A DNA stretch of 37,083 bases, from contig DFEW01000013.1 in assembly GCA_002369195.1 (NCBI GenBank), positions 13,895 through 50,977 of the forward strand. Reading direction: 5' to 3'. Of the stretch, positions 21,579-30,355 are shown in pieces. Within the stretch, counting starts at the first letter, position 1; each line of letters begins with the position of its first letter. The notes under the pieces were generated by a model. That model was not told the origin of the DNA. It did no database searches and was given only the letters and a program-made list of their open reading frames with translations. The position numbers and the translations under genes are program-made. This stretch comes from Christensenella sp. UBA3792. Its GTDB lineage: Bacteria > Bacillota > Clostridia > Christensenellales > CAG-138.

Positions 21579-23634
21579 GGATGCTTATCAACGCGCCAAC
21601 GACGGTGTGCACGTGCGCGATGCGATGAAAGCGCAGATTCAGGAACGATATGAACGCGAAACGGCGCCCGTGCCGCAGGCGCGCGAGAACCGCAGACGCT
21701 GGTTTGTGGCGATCCCGACCGCGCTGACCGCTGCAGCCGCGGTGTTCCTTGCCGTATTCGTGATCCGTGCGGGAGCGACCAAGGACGCCGCGCCGCAGGC
21801 GGCAGAAGCGAACCTGTACGTCGCCGCCGGTGCCGCTGAGGAGGAAGAACCGACGGAAACAAAGACCGCGCAGGCGTCGCTTGCGGCGGTTGACTCGTAT
21901 GAATCGCTTTGCGAACGTATGCTGCTCAATGCGCGCAGCAGCGCGGCTCGGTACGGGTACAATACCGATATGGCGATTCCGATCGCGGTGGATGAGGCCG
22001 TGCTTGAAACGGAGACGGCGGCGGTACCGAACGAGCCGATGCCGATGCCGACCGACGACGCCGGCACGAAGGGATACTCGACGACGAACAATCAGGTCGA
22101 GGGCATCGACGAAGCGGACATCGTCAAGACCGACGGGACGTGGATTTACGATCTCAACACCAAGACGGGCAAGCTCTATATCCTGTCCGCGGACGGCGAG
22201 CGGACGGCGATCCGCACGTCAGAGGCACTTGCGGAGTCGAACCTCGATCAGATGGTTCAGTACCGCGAAATGATCCTCGCAAACGACCGCCTCTACGTGA
22301 TCGCAACGGTGTACCGCTGGGATACGGAGCTATATAAGGACGGCACAACGACCGTGACCGAGGTGTACGAGCTCGGCGACCGCAGCGCGCTGACGCGCGT
22401 TTCGACGCGCAAGCAGGACGGCGATTATCAGACCGCGCGGCTGGTCGGCGACAAGCTCGTGATCGTTTCGGAATACGACGTGTTGTACGACGTGCCGGAC
22501 GGCGGCGAGCCGGAACCGTGGTGTCCCGCCGTTGCCGTCGACGAATCGAAACATACGCTGACGCCGGACCGCATCTACATCAATCCGCATTCGGTCAGCA
22601 ACGTGTTCGTCGTCGTGACCATGATCGATACGCTGTCCGATGCGCAGACGCAGAACACCTGTGCCGTGCTCGGCGGCTGCAGCGCGGTATACTGCAACGA
22701 CACGCATCTTTTGATCGCATCGTATGAGAACGAGCACATCGAGAGCGACGAGCAGACCGACGCGGACGGTAAGCACTTTGTGACGCTGACCGACCGTAGC
22801 TATACCGGTCTATGCCTGTTCGACCTGACCGGCGACACGCCGGAGCCGACGGAAAGCGGACGGATCGAAGGACGGCTTTTGAACCAGTTCTCGATGGACG
22901 CATACGCGGACACGTTCCGGTTCGTCGTGACGCGGCGCGCGTCGGTGCACACGATCCATACCGACGGCATCGATACGCACGAATGGCATTCGGACGACGA
23001 CTGCGCGCTGTATGTGCTCGATGCGAGTCTTTCGAATATCGGCGCGATCGAAGGTCTTGCCGAGAATGAGATCGTGCAGTCGGCGCGGTTCATGGGCGAT
23101 GTCGTGTACTTCGTCACGTTCCGCCAGACCGACCCGCTGTTCGCGGTCGACCTGTCCGATCCGGCGCACCCGCAGATCCTTTCCGAACTGAAAATCTCCG
23201 GATTCTCGGCGTACCTGCATCCGTTCGGCGACGGACGGCTGCTCGGCATCGGCTACGAGGCGGATGAAAAGACCGGATGGACCGAGGGTGTGAAGGTCTC
23301 GCTGTATGACATTTCCGACCCGAAGAACGTGCGCGAGATTCTGCGGCAGAGCATTCAGGCGGACTACACGAACGTCGCGCAGAACCACAAAGCGGTGTAC
23401 GTCGACGCCGCAAGCGGCACCGTCGCATTCCCGGCGGAAAACCGCTACTTTGTCTGCCGCGTGCGCGACACCGGCGTCGAACTTCTCGGCGTCGTCGACG
23501 CGGGCGATTTCGCGTGGGACGGTGCGGTACGCGGGCTGTCGGTCGGCGACGCGTTCTATGTGATCTCGCCGGACGCGGTCACGGTACTGTCGTTCGAAAC
23601 GATGAAACAGCTTGCGACAGTCCCGCTCAACTAA
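21568..23634 (+). CDS. Membrane-anchored beta-propeller protein, probable anti-sigma partner
   Basis: A 688-residue protein: cytoplasmic N-terminus (1-47), one membrane helix (48-67), a linker, and a large extracellular domain. The segment YSTTNNQVEGIDEADIVKTDG near residue 168 is the signature of the secreted beta-propeller (Beta_propel) family; repeated propeller-like strands follow to the end. The short N-terminal segment (YQRANDGVHVRDAMKAQI) resembles those of membrane anti-sigma proteins, but no zinc anti-sigma motif is present. Strong ribosome binding site GGGAGGAG inside the sigma gene supports coupled expression. The propeller probably senses an envelope or extracellular ligand and controls the sigma factor; this is inference from pairing. 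Confidence 0.92.
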   Translation: MKFKDAYQRANDGVHVRDAMKAQIQERYERETAPVPQARENRRRWFVAIPTALTAAAAVFLAVFVIRAGATKDAAPQAAEANLYVAAGAAEEEEPTETKTAQASLAAVDSYESLCERMLLNARSSAARYGYNTDMAIPIAVDEAVLETETAAVPNEPMPMPTDDAGTKGYSTTNNQVEGIDEADIVKTDGTWIYDLNTKTGKLYILSADGERTAIRTSEALAESNLDQMVQYREMILANDRLYVIATVYRWDTELYKDGTTTVTEVYELGDRSALTRVSTRKQDGDYQTARLVGDKLVIVSEYDVLYDVPDGGEPEPWCPAVAVDESKHTLTPDRIYINPHSVSNVFVVVTMIDTLSDAQTQNTCAVLGGCSAVYCNDTHLLIASYENEHIESDEQTDADGKHFVTLTDRSYTGLCLFDLTGDTPEPTESGRIEGRLLNQFSMDAYADTFRFVVTRRASVHTIHTDGIDTHEWHSDDDCALYVLDASLSNIGAIEGLAENEIVQSARFMGDVVYFVTFRQTDPLFAVDLSDPAHPQILSELKISGFSAYLHPFGDGRLLGIGYEADEKTGWTEGVKVSLYDISDPKNVREILRQSIQADYTNVAQNHKAVYVDAASGTVAFPAENRYFVCRVRDTGVELLGVVDAGDFAWDGAVRGLSVGDAFYVISPDAVTVLSFETMKQLATVPLN

Positions 23635-23649
23635 AAATATTCTGAACAT

Positions 23650-23681
23650 GCGGTTGCCTCTTGAAAGAGCAGCCGCTTTTT
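23650..23681 (+). terminator. Terminator of the sigma/beta-propeller operon
   Basis: GCGGTTGCCTCT pairs with AGAGCAGCCGC (one bulge, one wobble), followed by TTTTT. Its loop region contains the -35 box of the next promoter. Confidence 0.75.
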
Positions 23682-23689
23682 GCTACAAT
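23661..23689 (+). promoter_or_regulatory. Sigma-A promoter of uridine kinase
   Basis: TTGAAA (23661-23666), 17-bp spacer, TACAAT (23684-23689) with TGC before it. The -35 box overlaps the loop of the preceding terminator. Confidence 0.85.
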
Positions 23690-23716
23690 GGAAAAAACGG
23701 TTTTGGGAGGGCAACT

Positions 23717-24382
23717 ATGATCATCGTCGGTATCTGCGGCGCGTCGGGCAGCGGCAAGAGCACGCTCGCAAAGCGTATTCAGGACAGTCTGTCGTGCAGC
23801 TGCGTCATCATCGGACAGGACTGCTACTACAAGAGTTTTCCGGAGCTTCCGTTTGAGGAGCGCGTGCACATCAACTACGACGAGCCGAGCATCTTCGACT
23901 ACGATGAGATCATCCGCGACCTCGACACGCTCGAAAGCGGAAAGCCGATCACCCGCAAGGGATACGACTATGCGGCGCATCTGCGCGCGGATTCGGACGA
24001 GCTCATCTATCCGCCCGAGGTGCTGATCATGGAAGGCATCCATATGTTCCACGATCCGCGCCTGCTGGAACGCATGGTGCTGAAGGTGTATATGCACGTG
24101 GATATCGACATCTGCCTGCTGCGCCGCATCAAGCGCGACATCAAGAGCCGCGGCAGAACGATCGACAACATCGCCGAACAGTACGTCGACACCGTCAAGC
24201 CGATGTACGAGCAGTACATCGTCAACTATATCAACGACGCGGACTTCGCGATCATGCGCGGCGGAAAGAACAAGATGGCGATCGACTGCATCTCCGCATA
24301 CTTGACGACGAAGGTCCTTGCCGAGCGTTTCGAGCATGAAGCGAAGGCGGCGGCCGCCCCGGAACCGAGCGAAGAAGCATAA
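23717..24382 (+). CDS. udk: Uridine kinase
   Basis: A 221-residue P-loop kinase phosphorylating uridine and cytidine with ATP or GTP in pyrimidine salvage. Walker A is GASGSGKST (residues 8-16). The substrate block IIGQDCYYKS, the NYDEPSIFDYDEI segment, and VLIMEGIHMFHDPRL (where most family members have EGIL) fit the family, as does the lid RRIKRDIKSRGRT. The start at 23717 is chosen for GGGAGG seven bases upstream and the near-terminal P-loop. The C-terminus has an Ala-rich tail. The gene has its own promoter and terminator. Confidence 0.93.
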   Translation: MIIVGICGASGSGKSTLAKRIQDSLSCSCVIIGQDCYYKSFPELPFEERVHINYDEPSIFDYDEIIRDLDTLESGKPITRKGYDYAAHLRADSDELIYPPEVLIMEGIHMFHDPRLLERMVLKVYMHVDIDICLLRRIKRDIKSRGRTIDNIAEQYVDTVKPMYEQYIVNYINDADFAIMRGGKNKMAIDCISAYLTTKVLAERFEHEAKAAAAPEPSEEA

Positions 24383-24395
24383 CGAGAACCGATTC

Positions 24396-24419
24396 AAAAG
24401 CCCCCGTTCGGGGCTTTTT
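24396..24419 (+). terminator. Terminator of uridine kinase gene
   Basis: AAAAGCCCC pairs with GGGGCTTTT over 9 bp around CGTTC, with a final T run. Confidence 0.93.
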
Positions 24420-24449
24420 ATGATATGCGGAAAATTCGACAAAAATATG

Positions 24450-24478
24450 TTGACAAAGCGGGCGGAATATGGCATTAT
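24450..24478 (+). promoter_or_regulatory. Sigma-A promoter of the XRE-pot operon
   Basis: A consensus TTGACA (24450-24455), 17-bp spacer, CATTAT (24473-24478), with TGG before it as extended -10. Confidence 0.85.
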
Positions 24479-24487
24479 ATTGCGCGT

Positions 24488-24516
24488 AAGTTTAGTGAGT
24501 GTAAACTTTAAGTTTA
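24488..24516. promoter_or_regulatory. Triple half-site operator AAGTTTA before the XRE-cupin gene
   Basis: AAGTTTA occurs at 24488-24494, inverted (TAAACTT) at 24502-24508, and again direct at 24510-24516. This makes two overlapping palindromes just downstream of the transcription start, well placed for autorepression by the XRE-cupin protein. Confidence 0.65.
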
Positions 24517-24530
24517 GAAAGGATTGACTC

Positions 24531-25085
24531 ATGGAATCGGGCAGACCGGAAATCGGACGGAAGATCAAGCGGCTTCGCGTCAGACTCGGACTGACGCAGG
24601 AGGAGCTTGCGGCGAGAACCGAACTGACGAAGGGGTTCATCTCGCAGCTTGAGAACGATATTACATCTCCTTCGATCGCAACGCTGATGGATATTCTGGA
24701 AGCGCTCGGGACCGATATCTCCGCGTTTTTCAACGACCGCTCGGACGCGCGCGTCGTTTTCACGGAGGAGGACACCTTCGAAAAGGAGGACGAGGAGGCG
24801 GGCAACGTGATCCGCTGGCTCGTGCCCAACGCGCAGAAGAACGCGCTGGAGCCGATCCTCGTTTCGATCATGCCCGGCGGACAGACGATGGAACTCGATC
24901 CGCACGAGGGGGAGGAATTCGGACTGGTGCTGCAGGGCACCGTCACGCTCGTCGACGGCGACAGAAAGCATCGCGTAAAGAAGGGCGACAGCTTCTATCT
25001 GCATCCGCAGGGCGTACACTGGCTGCAGAACAACGGAAAGACAACGGCGAAGGTGCTTTGGATCAGCACGCCGCCGTCATTTTAA
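24531..25085 (+). CDS. XRE-family regulator with cupin domain
   Basis: A 184-residue regulator with an N-terminal helix-turn-helix of Cro/XRE type (residues 9-63; LGLTQEELAARTELTKGFISQLE) and a C-terminal cupin domain (about 108-180; DPHEGEEFGLVLQGTV, HPQGVHWLQN). This is the PuuR-like layout often found directly before polyamine transport genes, and potABCD follows ten bases downstream. It probably senses a polyamine or related small molecule through the cupin and controls the operon at the AAGTTTA sites; the ligand is inferred. Ribosome binding site AAAGGA. Confidence 0.94.
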   Translation: MESGRPEIGRKIKRLRVRLGLTQEELAARTELTKGFISQLENDITSPSIATLMDILEALGTDISAFFNDRSDARVVFTEEDTFEKEDEEAGNVIRWLVPNAQKNALEPILVSIMPGGQTMELDPHEGEEFGLVLQGTVTLVDGDRKHRVKKGDSFYLHPQGVHWLQNNGKTTAKVLWISTPPSF

Positions 25086-25094
25086 GGGGGGCAT

Positions 25095-26519
25095 ATGGAA
25101 AGCAAGCATCTCATCGAGCTGGTTGACATCAGCAAGGATTACAACGGCGACGTGGCGCTCGATCACGTCAATCTGTACATCAATGACGGCGAGTTTTTGA
25201 CGCTCCTCGGCCCGTCCGGCTGCGGCAAAACGACGCTGCTTCGCTGCATTGCGGGCTTTATTACGCCGTCCTCCGGCATGATCCGCATGAACGGACAGGA
25301 CATCGCGAAGGTTCCGCCGCACAAGCGCGAGATCAACACGGTGTTCCAAAAGTACGCGCTGTTCCCGCACCTCAACGTGCACGACAACATTGCGTTCGGT
25401 CTCAAAATCAAAAAGACACCCAAGCCCGTCATCGAGGAAAAGGTCGAGAAGATGCTCAAACTCGTCAACCTCGAAGGGTACGGCAAGCGCTGGATCGATC
25501 AGCTTTCCGGCGGTCAGCAGCAGCGCGTCGCGATCGCGAGAGCGCTCGTCAACGAGCCGAAGGTATTGCTGCTCGACGAACCGCTGGGCGCATTGGACCT
25601 GAAGCTTCGTCAGGAGATGCAGGTGGAACTGAAGCGCATGCAGCGGCAGCTCGGCATCACGTTCATTTACGTCACGCACGATCAGGAAGAGGCGCTGACG
25701 ATGTCCGATACGATCGTCGTCATGAAGGACGGCGTCATTCAGCAGATCGGCAAGCCGACCGACATCTATAACGAGCCGAAGAACCCGTTCGTCGCGGACT
25801 TCATCGGCGAGAGCAACATCGTCCCCGGTCTGATGCTGGAGGACTACAAGGTTCGGATGAACGGCGTCGTGTACCGCTGTGTCGACGCCGGTTTCGGCAG
25901 GAACGTCGAGGTCGACGCGGTCGTGCGTCCGGAGGATATCGACATCGTTCCGGTTGACGGCGCGCGTGTGTCCGGCACGGTCGCTTCGGTCGTGTTCATG
26001 GGCGTGCACTATGAAATCTGCGTGGACTGCGGCGGCTACGAATGGGTCGTGCATACGACCGACTTTGCGCCGGTCGGCAGCAAGGTCGGCATTCAGATCC
26101 TGCCCGACGCGATCCACATCATGAAAAAGACGCGCGCGAACAACATCTTCGACGCCGAAACCTGGCCGAGCGAGAACGCGATCTACATCGACGACGTGGC
26201 GTTCCCGTGCGAGGGACTCGACGGCTACGAAAACAAGGAGATCGCGATTGTGCGCATCGCTCCCGAAAGCGTGCACATCGTCGCGCCGCAGGACGCCAAG
26301 CTGACCGGCACGGTCAAGGCGTGCATGTTCCTAGGCACGCACTACGAGATCACCGTTTCGTGCGAGGAAAATGACTGGATCGCGCATACCGACGATTTCA
26401 TGGAGATCGGCGAAGAGGTCGGCATCCTGGTCGATCCGGACAAGATGGAGCTTACCAAGAAGGATGACGAGGCGGACGAAGAAACCGACAAGCCCGAAGC
26501 CGTTACGCGTGAAGAATAA
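25095..26519 (+). CDS. potA: Spermidine/putrescine ABC transporter ATPase with tandem TOBE repeats
   Basis: A 474-residue ATPase, about 100 longer than typical PotA. Walker A is GPSGCGKTT (39-47), signature LSGGQQQR, Walker B VLLLDEP, and switch His in [10 protein letters not shown]. After the ATPase domain come two similar C-terminal segments, about 291-344 and 402-455, each of TOBE type. They align as [17 protein letters not shown] and [17 protein letters not shown], each followed by a W(V/I)(V/A)HT segment. TOBE domains regulate or bind substrate in this transporter class. The tail is highly acidic. Ribosome binding site GGGGGG follows the regulator's stop. Confidence 0.95.
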   Translation: MESKHLIELVDISKDYNGDVALDHVNLYINDGEFLTLLGPSGCGKTTLLRCIAGFITPSSGMIRMNGQDIAKVPPHKREINTVFQKYALFPHLNVHDNIAFGLKIKKTPKPVIEEKVEKMLKLVNLEGYGKRWIDQLSGGQQQRVAIARALVNEPKVLLLDEPLGALDLKLRQEMQVELKRMQRQLGITFIYVTHDQEEALTMSDTIVVMKDGVIQQIGKPTDIYNEPKNPFVADFIGESNIVPGLMLEDYKVRMNGVVYRCVDAGFGRNVEVDAVVRPEDIDIVPVDGARVSGTVASVVFMGVHYEICVDCGGYEWVVHTTDFAPVGSKVGIQILPDAIHIMKKTRANNIFDAETWPSENAIYIDDVAFPCEGLDGYENKEIAIVRIAPESVHIVAPQDAKLTGTVKACMFLGTHYEITVSCEENDWIAHTDDFMEIGEEVGILVDPDKMELTKKDDEADEETDKPEAVTREE

Positions 26520-26531
26520 GAGGGCAGGGAT

Positions 26532-27338
26532 ATGAAGCGAAAATACTTTGCCTACCCGTATATCGTGTGGATGATCCTGTTCATCGCCGCGCCGATGCTG
26601 TTCATCTTCTACTATGCGGTCAATGTGGACGGCGTCTGGACGTTCAGACGGTGCTGGGAGACGCTTTCCGACGGTCAGAAATGGCACGTCCTGCTCGTGA
26701 GCGTGGAGATCGCGCTCGGCACGACGGCGATCTGCCTGCTGCTCGGCTATCCGATCGCGTACATCCTTTCGAACATGAAAAAGTCCGTGGCGGGCTTTAT
26801 CTCGGCGCTGTTCTTCGTGCCGATGTGGATGAACTTCGTGCTGCGTACCTACGCATGGCGCGCGATCCTCGAATACGCGATTCCGGACATCTTCGGCTTT
26901 TCGGAGACGCTGACCGGCACGCTCGGCGCGGTGCTGATGGTGCTCGTGTACGACTTTCTGCCGTTCATGGTCATGCCGCTCTATAACACGCTTTCGAAGC
27001 TCGACAAGAGCTTGCTGGAGGCCTCGCGCGATCTCGGCGCGGACGGCAAGACGACGTTCTTCCGCGTGGTGCTGCCGCTTTCGGTGCCCGGCATCGTTTC
27101 CGGCATTACGATGGTGTTCGTTCCGGCGATCACGGCGTTCACCGTTCCGGCGCTGATCGGCAACGGCAACTATAACCTGTACGGCAATGAGATCGAACAG
27201 GCGTTCAAGCTGCTCGCCGGCAGAGGCGACTACTCGGTCGGTTCGACGCTGTCGATCATCCTGCTCGTGTGCGTTCTGATCTCCACGGCGATCATGAACC
27301 ACTTCGACAACGATAAGGAAGGAGGGAGCATCCTGTGA
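26532..27338 (+). CDS. potB: Spermidine/putrescine ABC transporter permease B
   Basis: A 268-residue permease with six hydrophobic helices. The EAA loop that contacts the ATPase is LLEASRDLGADGKTTFFRVVLP, near residues 156-178. The N-terminus (YPYIVWMILFIAAPMLFIFYYA) is typical of PotB. Ribosome binding site AGGGCAGGG. Its stop overlaps the GTG start of potC as GTGA, so the two permeases are made together. Confidence 0.95.
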   Translation: MKRKYFAYPYIVWMILFIAAPMLFIFYYAVNVDGVWTFRRCWETLSDGQKWHVLLVSVEIALGTTAICLLLGYPIAYILSNMKKSVAGFISALFFVPMWMNFVLRTYAWRAILEYAIPDIFGFSETLTGTLGAVLMVLVYDFLPFMVMPLYNTLSKLDKSLLEASRDLGADGKTTFFRVVLPLSVPGIVSGITMVFVPAITAFTVPALIGNGNYNLYGNEIEQAFKLLAGRGDYSVGSTLSIILLVCVLISTAIMNHFDNDKEGGSIL

Positions 27339-28204
27339 AAAAGTTCGGTCGTTCCCTCAAATACGTGTATCTCGGTCTGATGCTGCTGTTCCTGTATCTG
27401 CCGATCATCTACCTGATCGTGTTCTCGTTCAACGATTTCTCGGTCGGCGCGGGACGGCGCATTTCGTACTCGAACCTCGGCAAATGGAACGGATTCACGT
27501 TCGCAAACTACGGCACGGTCTTTTCCGGCGACGCGGGCAGCGCGCTGCTCGTCACGCTCGAAGTCGCGTTTGCCTCGAGCATCCTCGCGACAGTCATCGG
27601 CACCGCCGCTGCGATCGGTATCAACTCGATGCGCAAGCGTCCGAGAAACATCGTCGTCAACGTGTCGCAGCTGCCGATGGTCAACCCCGACCTGGTCACC
27701 GGTATCACGTTCATGATGCTGTTCGCGTTCGTGAACATGATCCTCGGCAAGCTCGGCGCGGGACAGATCAACGACTTCGTCAAACTGCTGATCGCGCACA
27801 TCTCGTTCAGCATACCGTACGTAATCTTCTCGGTGCTGCCGCGTCTGAAGCAAAGCTCCGATTTGCTGTATGAGGCGGCGCTCGACCTCGGCTGCTCGCC
27901 GCTGAAGGCATTGTGGAAGGCGGTCATTCCGGACATCATGCCCGGCATCACCTCCGGCTTCATCATGGCGCTCACGATGTCGCTCGACGACTTCGTAGTC
28001 AGCTACTTCGTCGCGGACCGCATCCAGCCGCTGTCGGTGTACATCTACTCGAACACCGCGCACGGCGCGAAGGGCGTCAATCCGGCGATCGCGACGATCA
28101 TCTTTATCCCACTCGTGACCCTGCTGCTGGTCGTGAATCTTCGGCGGCTCAGCAAGGAACGCGAATATGAGATCCAGAACAGAAAAGTCAAAATGAAGAA
28201 ATGA
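27335..28204 (+). CDS. potC: Spermidine/putrescine ABC transporter permease C
   Basis: A 289-residue permease with six hydrophobic helices, partner of PotB. The opening YVYLGLMLLFLYLPIIYLIV followed by FSFNDF is typical of PotC, and the EAA loop is LLYEAALDLGCSPLKALWKAVIP. It starts with GTG at 27335, with GGAGGGAG upstream, overlapping potB by four bases. The C-terminus is charged. The pattern LSLDDFVVSYFV, with MSLDDF, is a known PotC feature. Confidence 0.95.
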   Translation: MKKFGRSLKYVYLGLMLLFLYLPIIYLIVFSFNDFSVGAGRRISYSNLGKWNGFTFANYGTVFSGDAGSALLVTLEVAFASSILATVIGTAAAIGINSMRKRPRNIVVNVSQLPMVNPDLVTGITFMMLFAFVNMILGKLGAGQINDFVKLLIAHISFSIPYVIFSVLPRLKQSSDLLYEAALDLGCSPLKALWKAVIPDIMPGITSGFIMALTMSLDDFVVSYFVADRIQPLSVYIYSNTAHGAKGVNPAIATIIFIPLVTLLLVVNLRRLSKEREYEIQNRKVKMKK

Positions 28205-28227
28205 AACAAAGAGAAAGGGGAAACCAA

Positions 28228-29319
28228 ATGAAAAAGCTTCTGAGCATTGTCCTTGCACTCGTCCTGCTGACGGCATTTGCCGCCTGCAACAAGACCGTAG
28301 AGGTGGATGAAAACACCTTCTCGGACGGCGATCAGTATGAACAGATCGGCGGCGAGCTCAACATCCTCAACTGGGGCGAATACATCGATCCGGAACTGAT
28401 CGAGCTGTTCGAGCAGGAAACCGGCGTCAAGATCAACTATATCGAGCTGACGAGCAACGAGGAGATGCTCATCAAGCTGCGTTCCTCCGACAGCCCGTAC
28501 GATCTGTGCTTCCCGTCGGACTACATCATCGAGCAGATGATTCGCGAGGATATGCTGCAGCCGCTGGATTATTCCAAGATCCCGAACGCGAAGAACATCG
28601 ACCCGAAGATGATCGAGATCACCAACGTGTTCGATCCGGGCAACAAGTATTCCCTGCCGTATATGTGGGGCACCGTCGGCATCCTCTACAACACCGACAT
28701 GGTCACCGAGCCGGTCAACAGCTGGGGCATTCTCTGGGATGAGAAGTACGCCGGTCAGGTCTGGATGTACGACAGCGTGCGCGACTCGCTCGGCATCACG
28801 CTCAAGTACCTCGGCTACGAAATGAACACCCGCAGCGAGGAAGAGGTTGCGGCTGCGCGTGACAAGCTGATCGAGCAGGCGCCGATCCGCAAGGGCTGGG
28901 GCACCGACGATCTGCGCTCCACGATGGAGAACGGCAAGGCGGCGATGTGCGTGATCTATTCCGGCGACGCGTTCTGCAGCATCGACGCGTGCGAGAACCT
29001 CGCGTATGCGGTTCCCGATGAGGGCAGCAACGTCTGGTTCGACAACGTCATCATCCCGAAGACGGCAAAGAACCTCGAAGCGGCGCATGCCTTCATCAAC
29101 TTCCTGAACGACGGCAACATTGCGGCGCGCAACACCGAATACATCTTCTACTCGACCCCGAACAAGGCGGCAATGGACCGTCTCGACGAATACTTCACCG
29201 AGAACGAGACCTACAATCCGCCGCAGGAAGTGCTCGATCGCTGCGAAGTGTTCCATGATCTCGGCGACTTCACCGAGGTGTTCAGCAAGGCGTGGAGCGC
29301 GATCAAGTCCGCGAACTGA
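28228..29319 (+). CDS. potD: Spermidine/putrescine-binding lipoprotein
   Basis: A 363-residue extracellular substrate-binding protein with lipoprotein signal peptide (lipid Cys at 20, TAFAAC). The mature part carries PotD-type features: LNILNWGEYIDPELI, the YDLCFPSDYIIEQM segment, YSLPYMWGTVGILYNT and SWGILWDEKYAG. The last two line polyamine-binding clefts in known PotD. The start at 28228 is chosen because AAAGGGG lies seven bases upstream and the signal peptide starts there; an in-frame ATG at 28201 overlapping potC would add nine charged residues. Which polyamine is bound cannot be decided. Confidence 0.95.
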   Translation: MKKLLSIVLALVLLTAFAACNKTVEVDENTFSDGDQYEQIGGELNILNWGEYIDPELIELFEQETGVKINYIELTSNEEMLIKLRSSDSPYDLCFPSDYIIEQMIREDMLQPLDYSKIPNAKNIDPKMIEITNVFDPGNKYSLPYMWGTVGILYNTDMVTEPVNSWGILWDEKYAGQVWMYDSVRDSLGITLKYLGYEMNTRSEEEVAAARDKLIEQAPIRKGWGTDDLRSTMENGKAAMCVIYSGDAFCSIDACENLAYAVPDEGSNVWFDNVIIPKTAKNLEAAHAFINFLNDGNIAARNTEYIFYSTPNKAAMDRLDEYFTENETYNPPQEVLDRCEVFHDLGDFTEVFSKAWSAIKSAN

Positions 29320-29328
29320 GGAGGCCGT

Positions 29329-30354
29329 ATGCAACAGCTCAAACAGACGCTGCGCGATCTGATGGCGATCGACAGCACGACCGGCTTTTTCGTCGAAATG
29401 GATGAATACCTCCTTGCGCAGGCGAAGCGGATGGGCTTTGAAGCCGTGCAGCTCAACAAGGGCGGCGTGCGCATCGAGCTCGGCGGCGAGGGCAACCCCG
29501 TGACGATCGCCGCGCATGTGGACGCGATCGGTCTGATGGTGCGGCAGATCAATGCGGACGGAACGCTTTCGGTCATCAAGGTCGGCGGCGTGCATCCGTA
29601 CTACGCGCTCGACTGGAACTGCCGCGTCCATGCAAGAAACGGCAAGGTCTATACCGGCACGGTGCGCCGCAAGAATCCGAGCGTGCACCTGATGAGCCCC
29701 TCCGAAAAGGAGACGCCGATGGACCTCGATACGAATCTCGTGCTGCTGCTCGACGAGGACGTGTATTCGCGTGCCGACGTCGAACGCCTTGGCATCACCT
29801 GCGGCGATCAGGTCGCGATCGAAACGCGCTATCTGGAAACGGAGGCCGGCTTCATCAAGAGCCGCTATCTCGACGATAAGGCGAGCGCGGCGACGCTTCT
29901 GCGGCTCGCGCAGCGCGTAGCGGACGGCGAGGTCAAGCTCGGCCGCAAGGTCAGTCTGCTGTTCACCGAATACGAAGAGATCGGACACGGCGGCGCGTGC
30001 GGCATTCCCGCCGACACGAAGGACCTCATTGCGGTCGACATCGGCTGCATCGGTCTCGACCACGACAGCAACGAGCACAAGGTCACGATCACGACGAAGG
30101 ACGCCGCGTTCCCGTACCACACGGTGCTGACCGACGAGCTCGTCAAGCTCTGCGAGAAGAACGGCATCCCGTATGCCCTCGATATGATGGTGCCGAGCTA
30201 CGGCTCGGACGCGGACGTATCGCTCCGCGCGGGATACGACGTACGCTATGCCCTGATCGGACCGGGCGTGCGCGAAACGCACGGATATGAACGCACGCAC
30301 GAGGATGCGCTCAAGGCGACGCTCGCGCTGATCAGCGCCGTCGCGGAGGCGTGA
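29329..30354 (+). CDS. M42-family metallopeptidase
   Basis: A 341-residue cytoplasmic aminopeptidase of family M42 (glutamyl aminopeptidase/tetrahedral aminopeptidase type). Metal and catalytic residues seen: H63 and D65 in AAHVDAIG, the bridging Asp in SRYLDDKAS, the EE pair in TEYEEIGHGGA, and an Asp in AVDIG; a late His in RETHGYERTH completes the set. Ribosome binding site GAGGAGG follows the potD stop by a few bases, so it belongs to the pot operon. Its substrate is unknown; the pairing with polyamine transport suggests peptide or gamma-glutamyl compound turnover, which is speculative. Confidence 0.94.
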   Translation: MQQLKQTLRDLMAIDSTTGFFVEMDEYLLAQAKRMGFEAVQLNKGGVRIELGGEGNPVTIAAHVDAIGLMVRQINADGTLSVIKVGGVHPYYALDWNCRVHARNGKVYTGTVRRKNPSVHLMSPSEKETPMDLDTNLVLLLDEDVYSRADVERLGITCGDQVAIETRYLETEAGFIKSRYLDDKASAATLLRLAQRVADGEVKLGRKVSLLFTEYEEIGHGGACGIPADTKDLIAVDIGCIGLDHDSNEHKVTITTKDAAFPYHTVLTDELVKLCEKNGIPYALDMMVPSYGSDADVSLRAGYDVRYALIGPGVRETHGYERTHEDALKATLALISAVAEA

Positions 30355-30355
30355 T

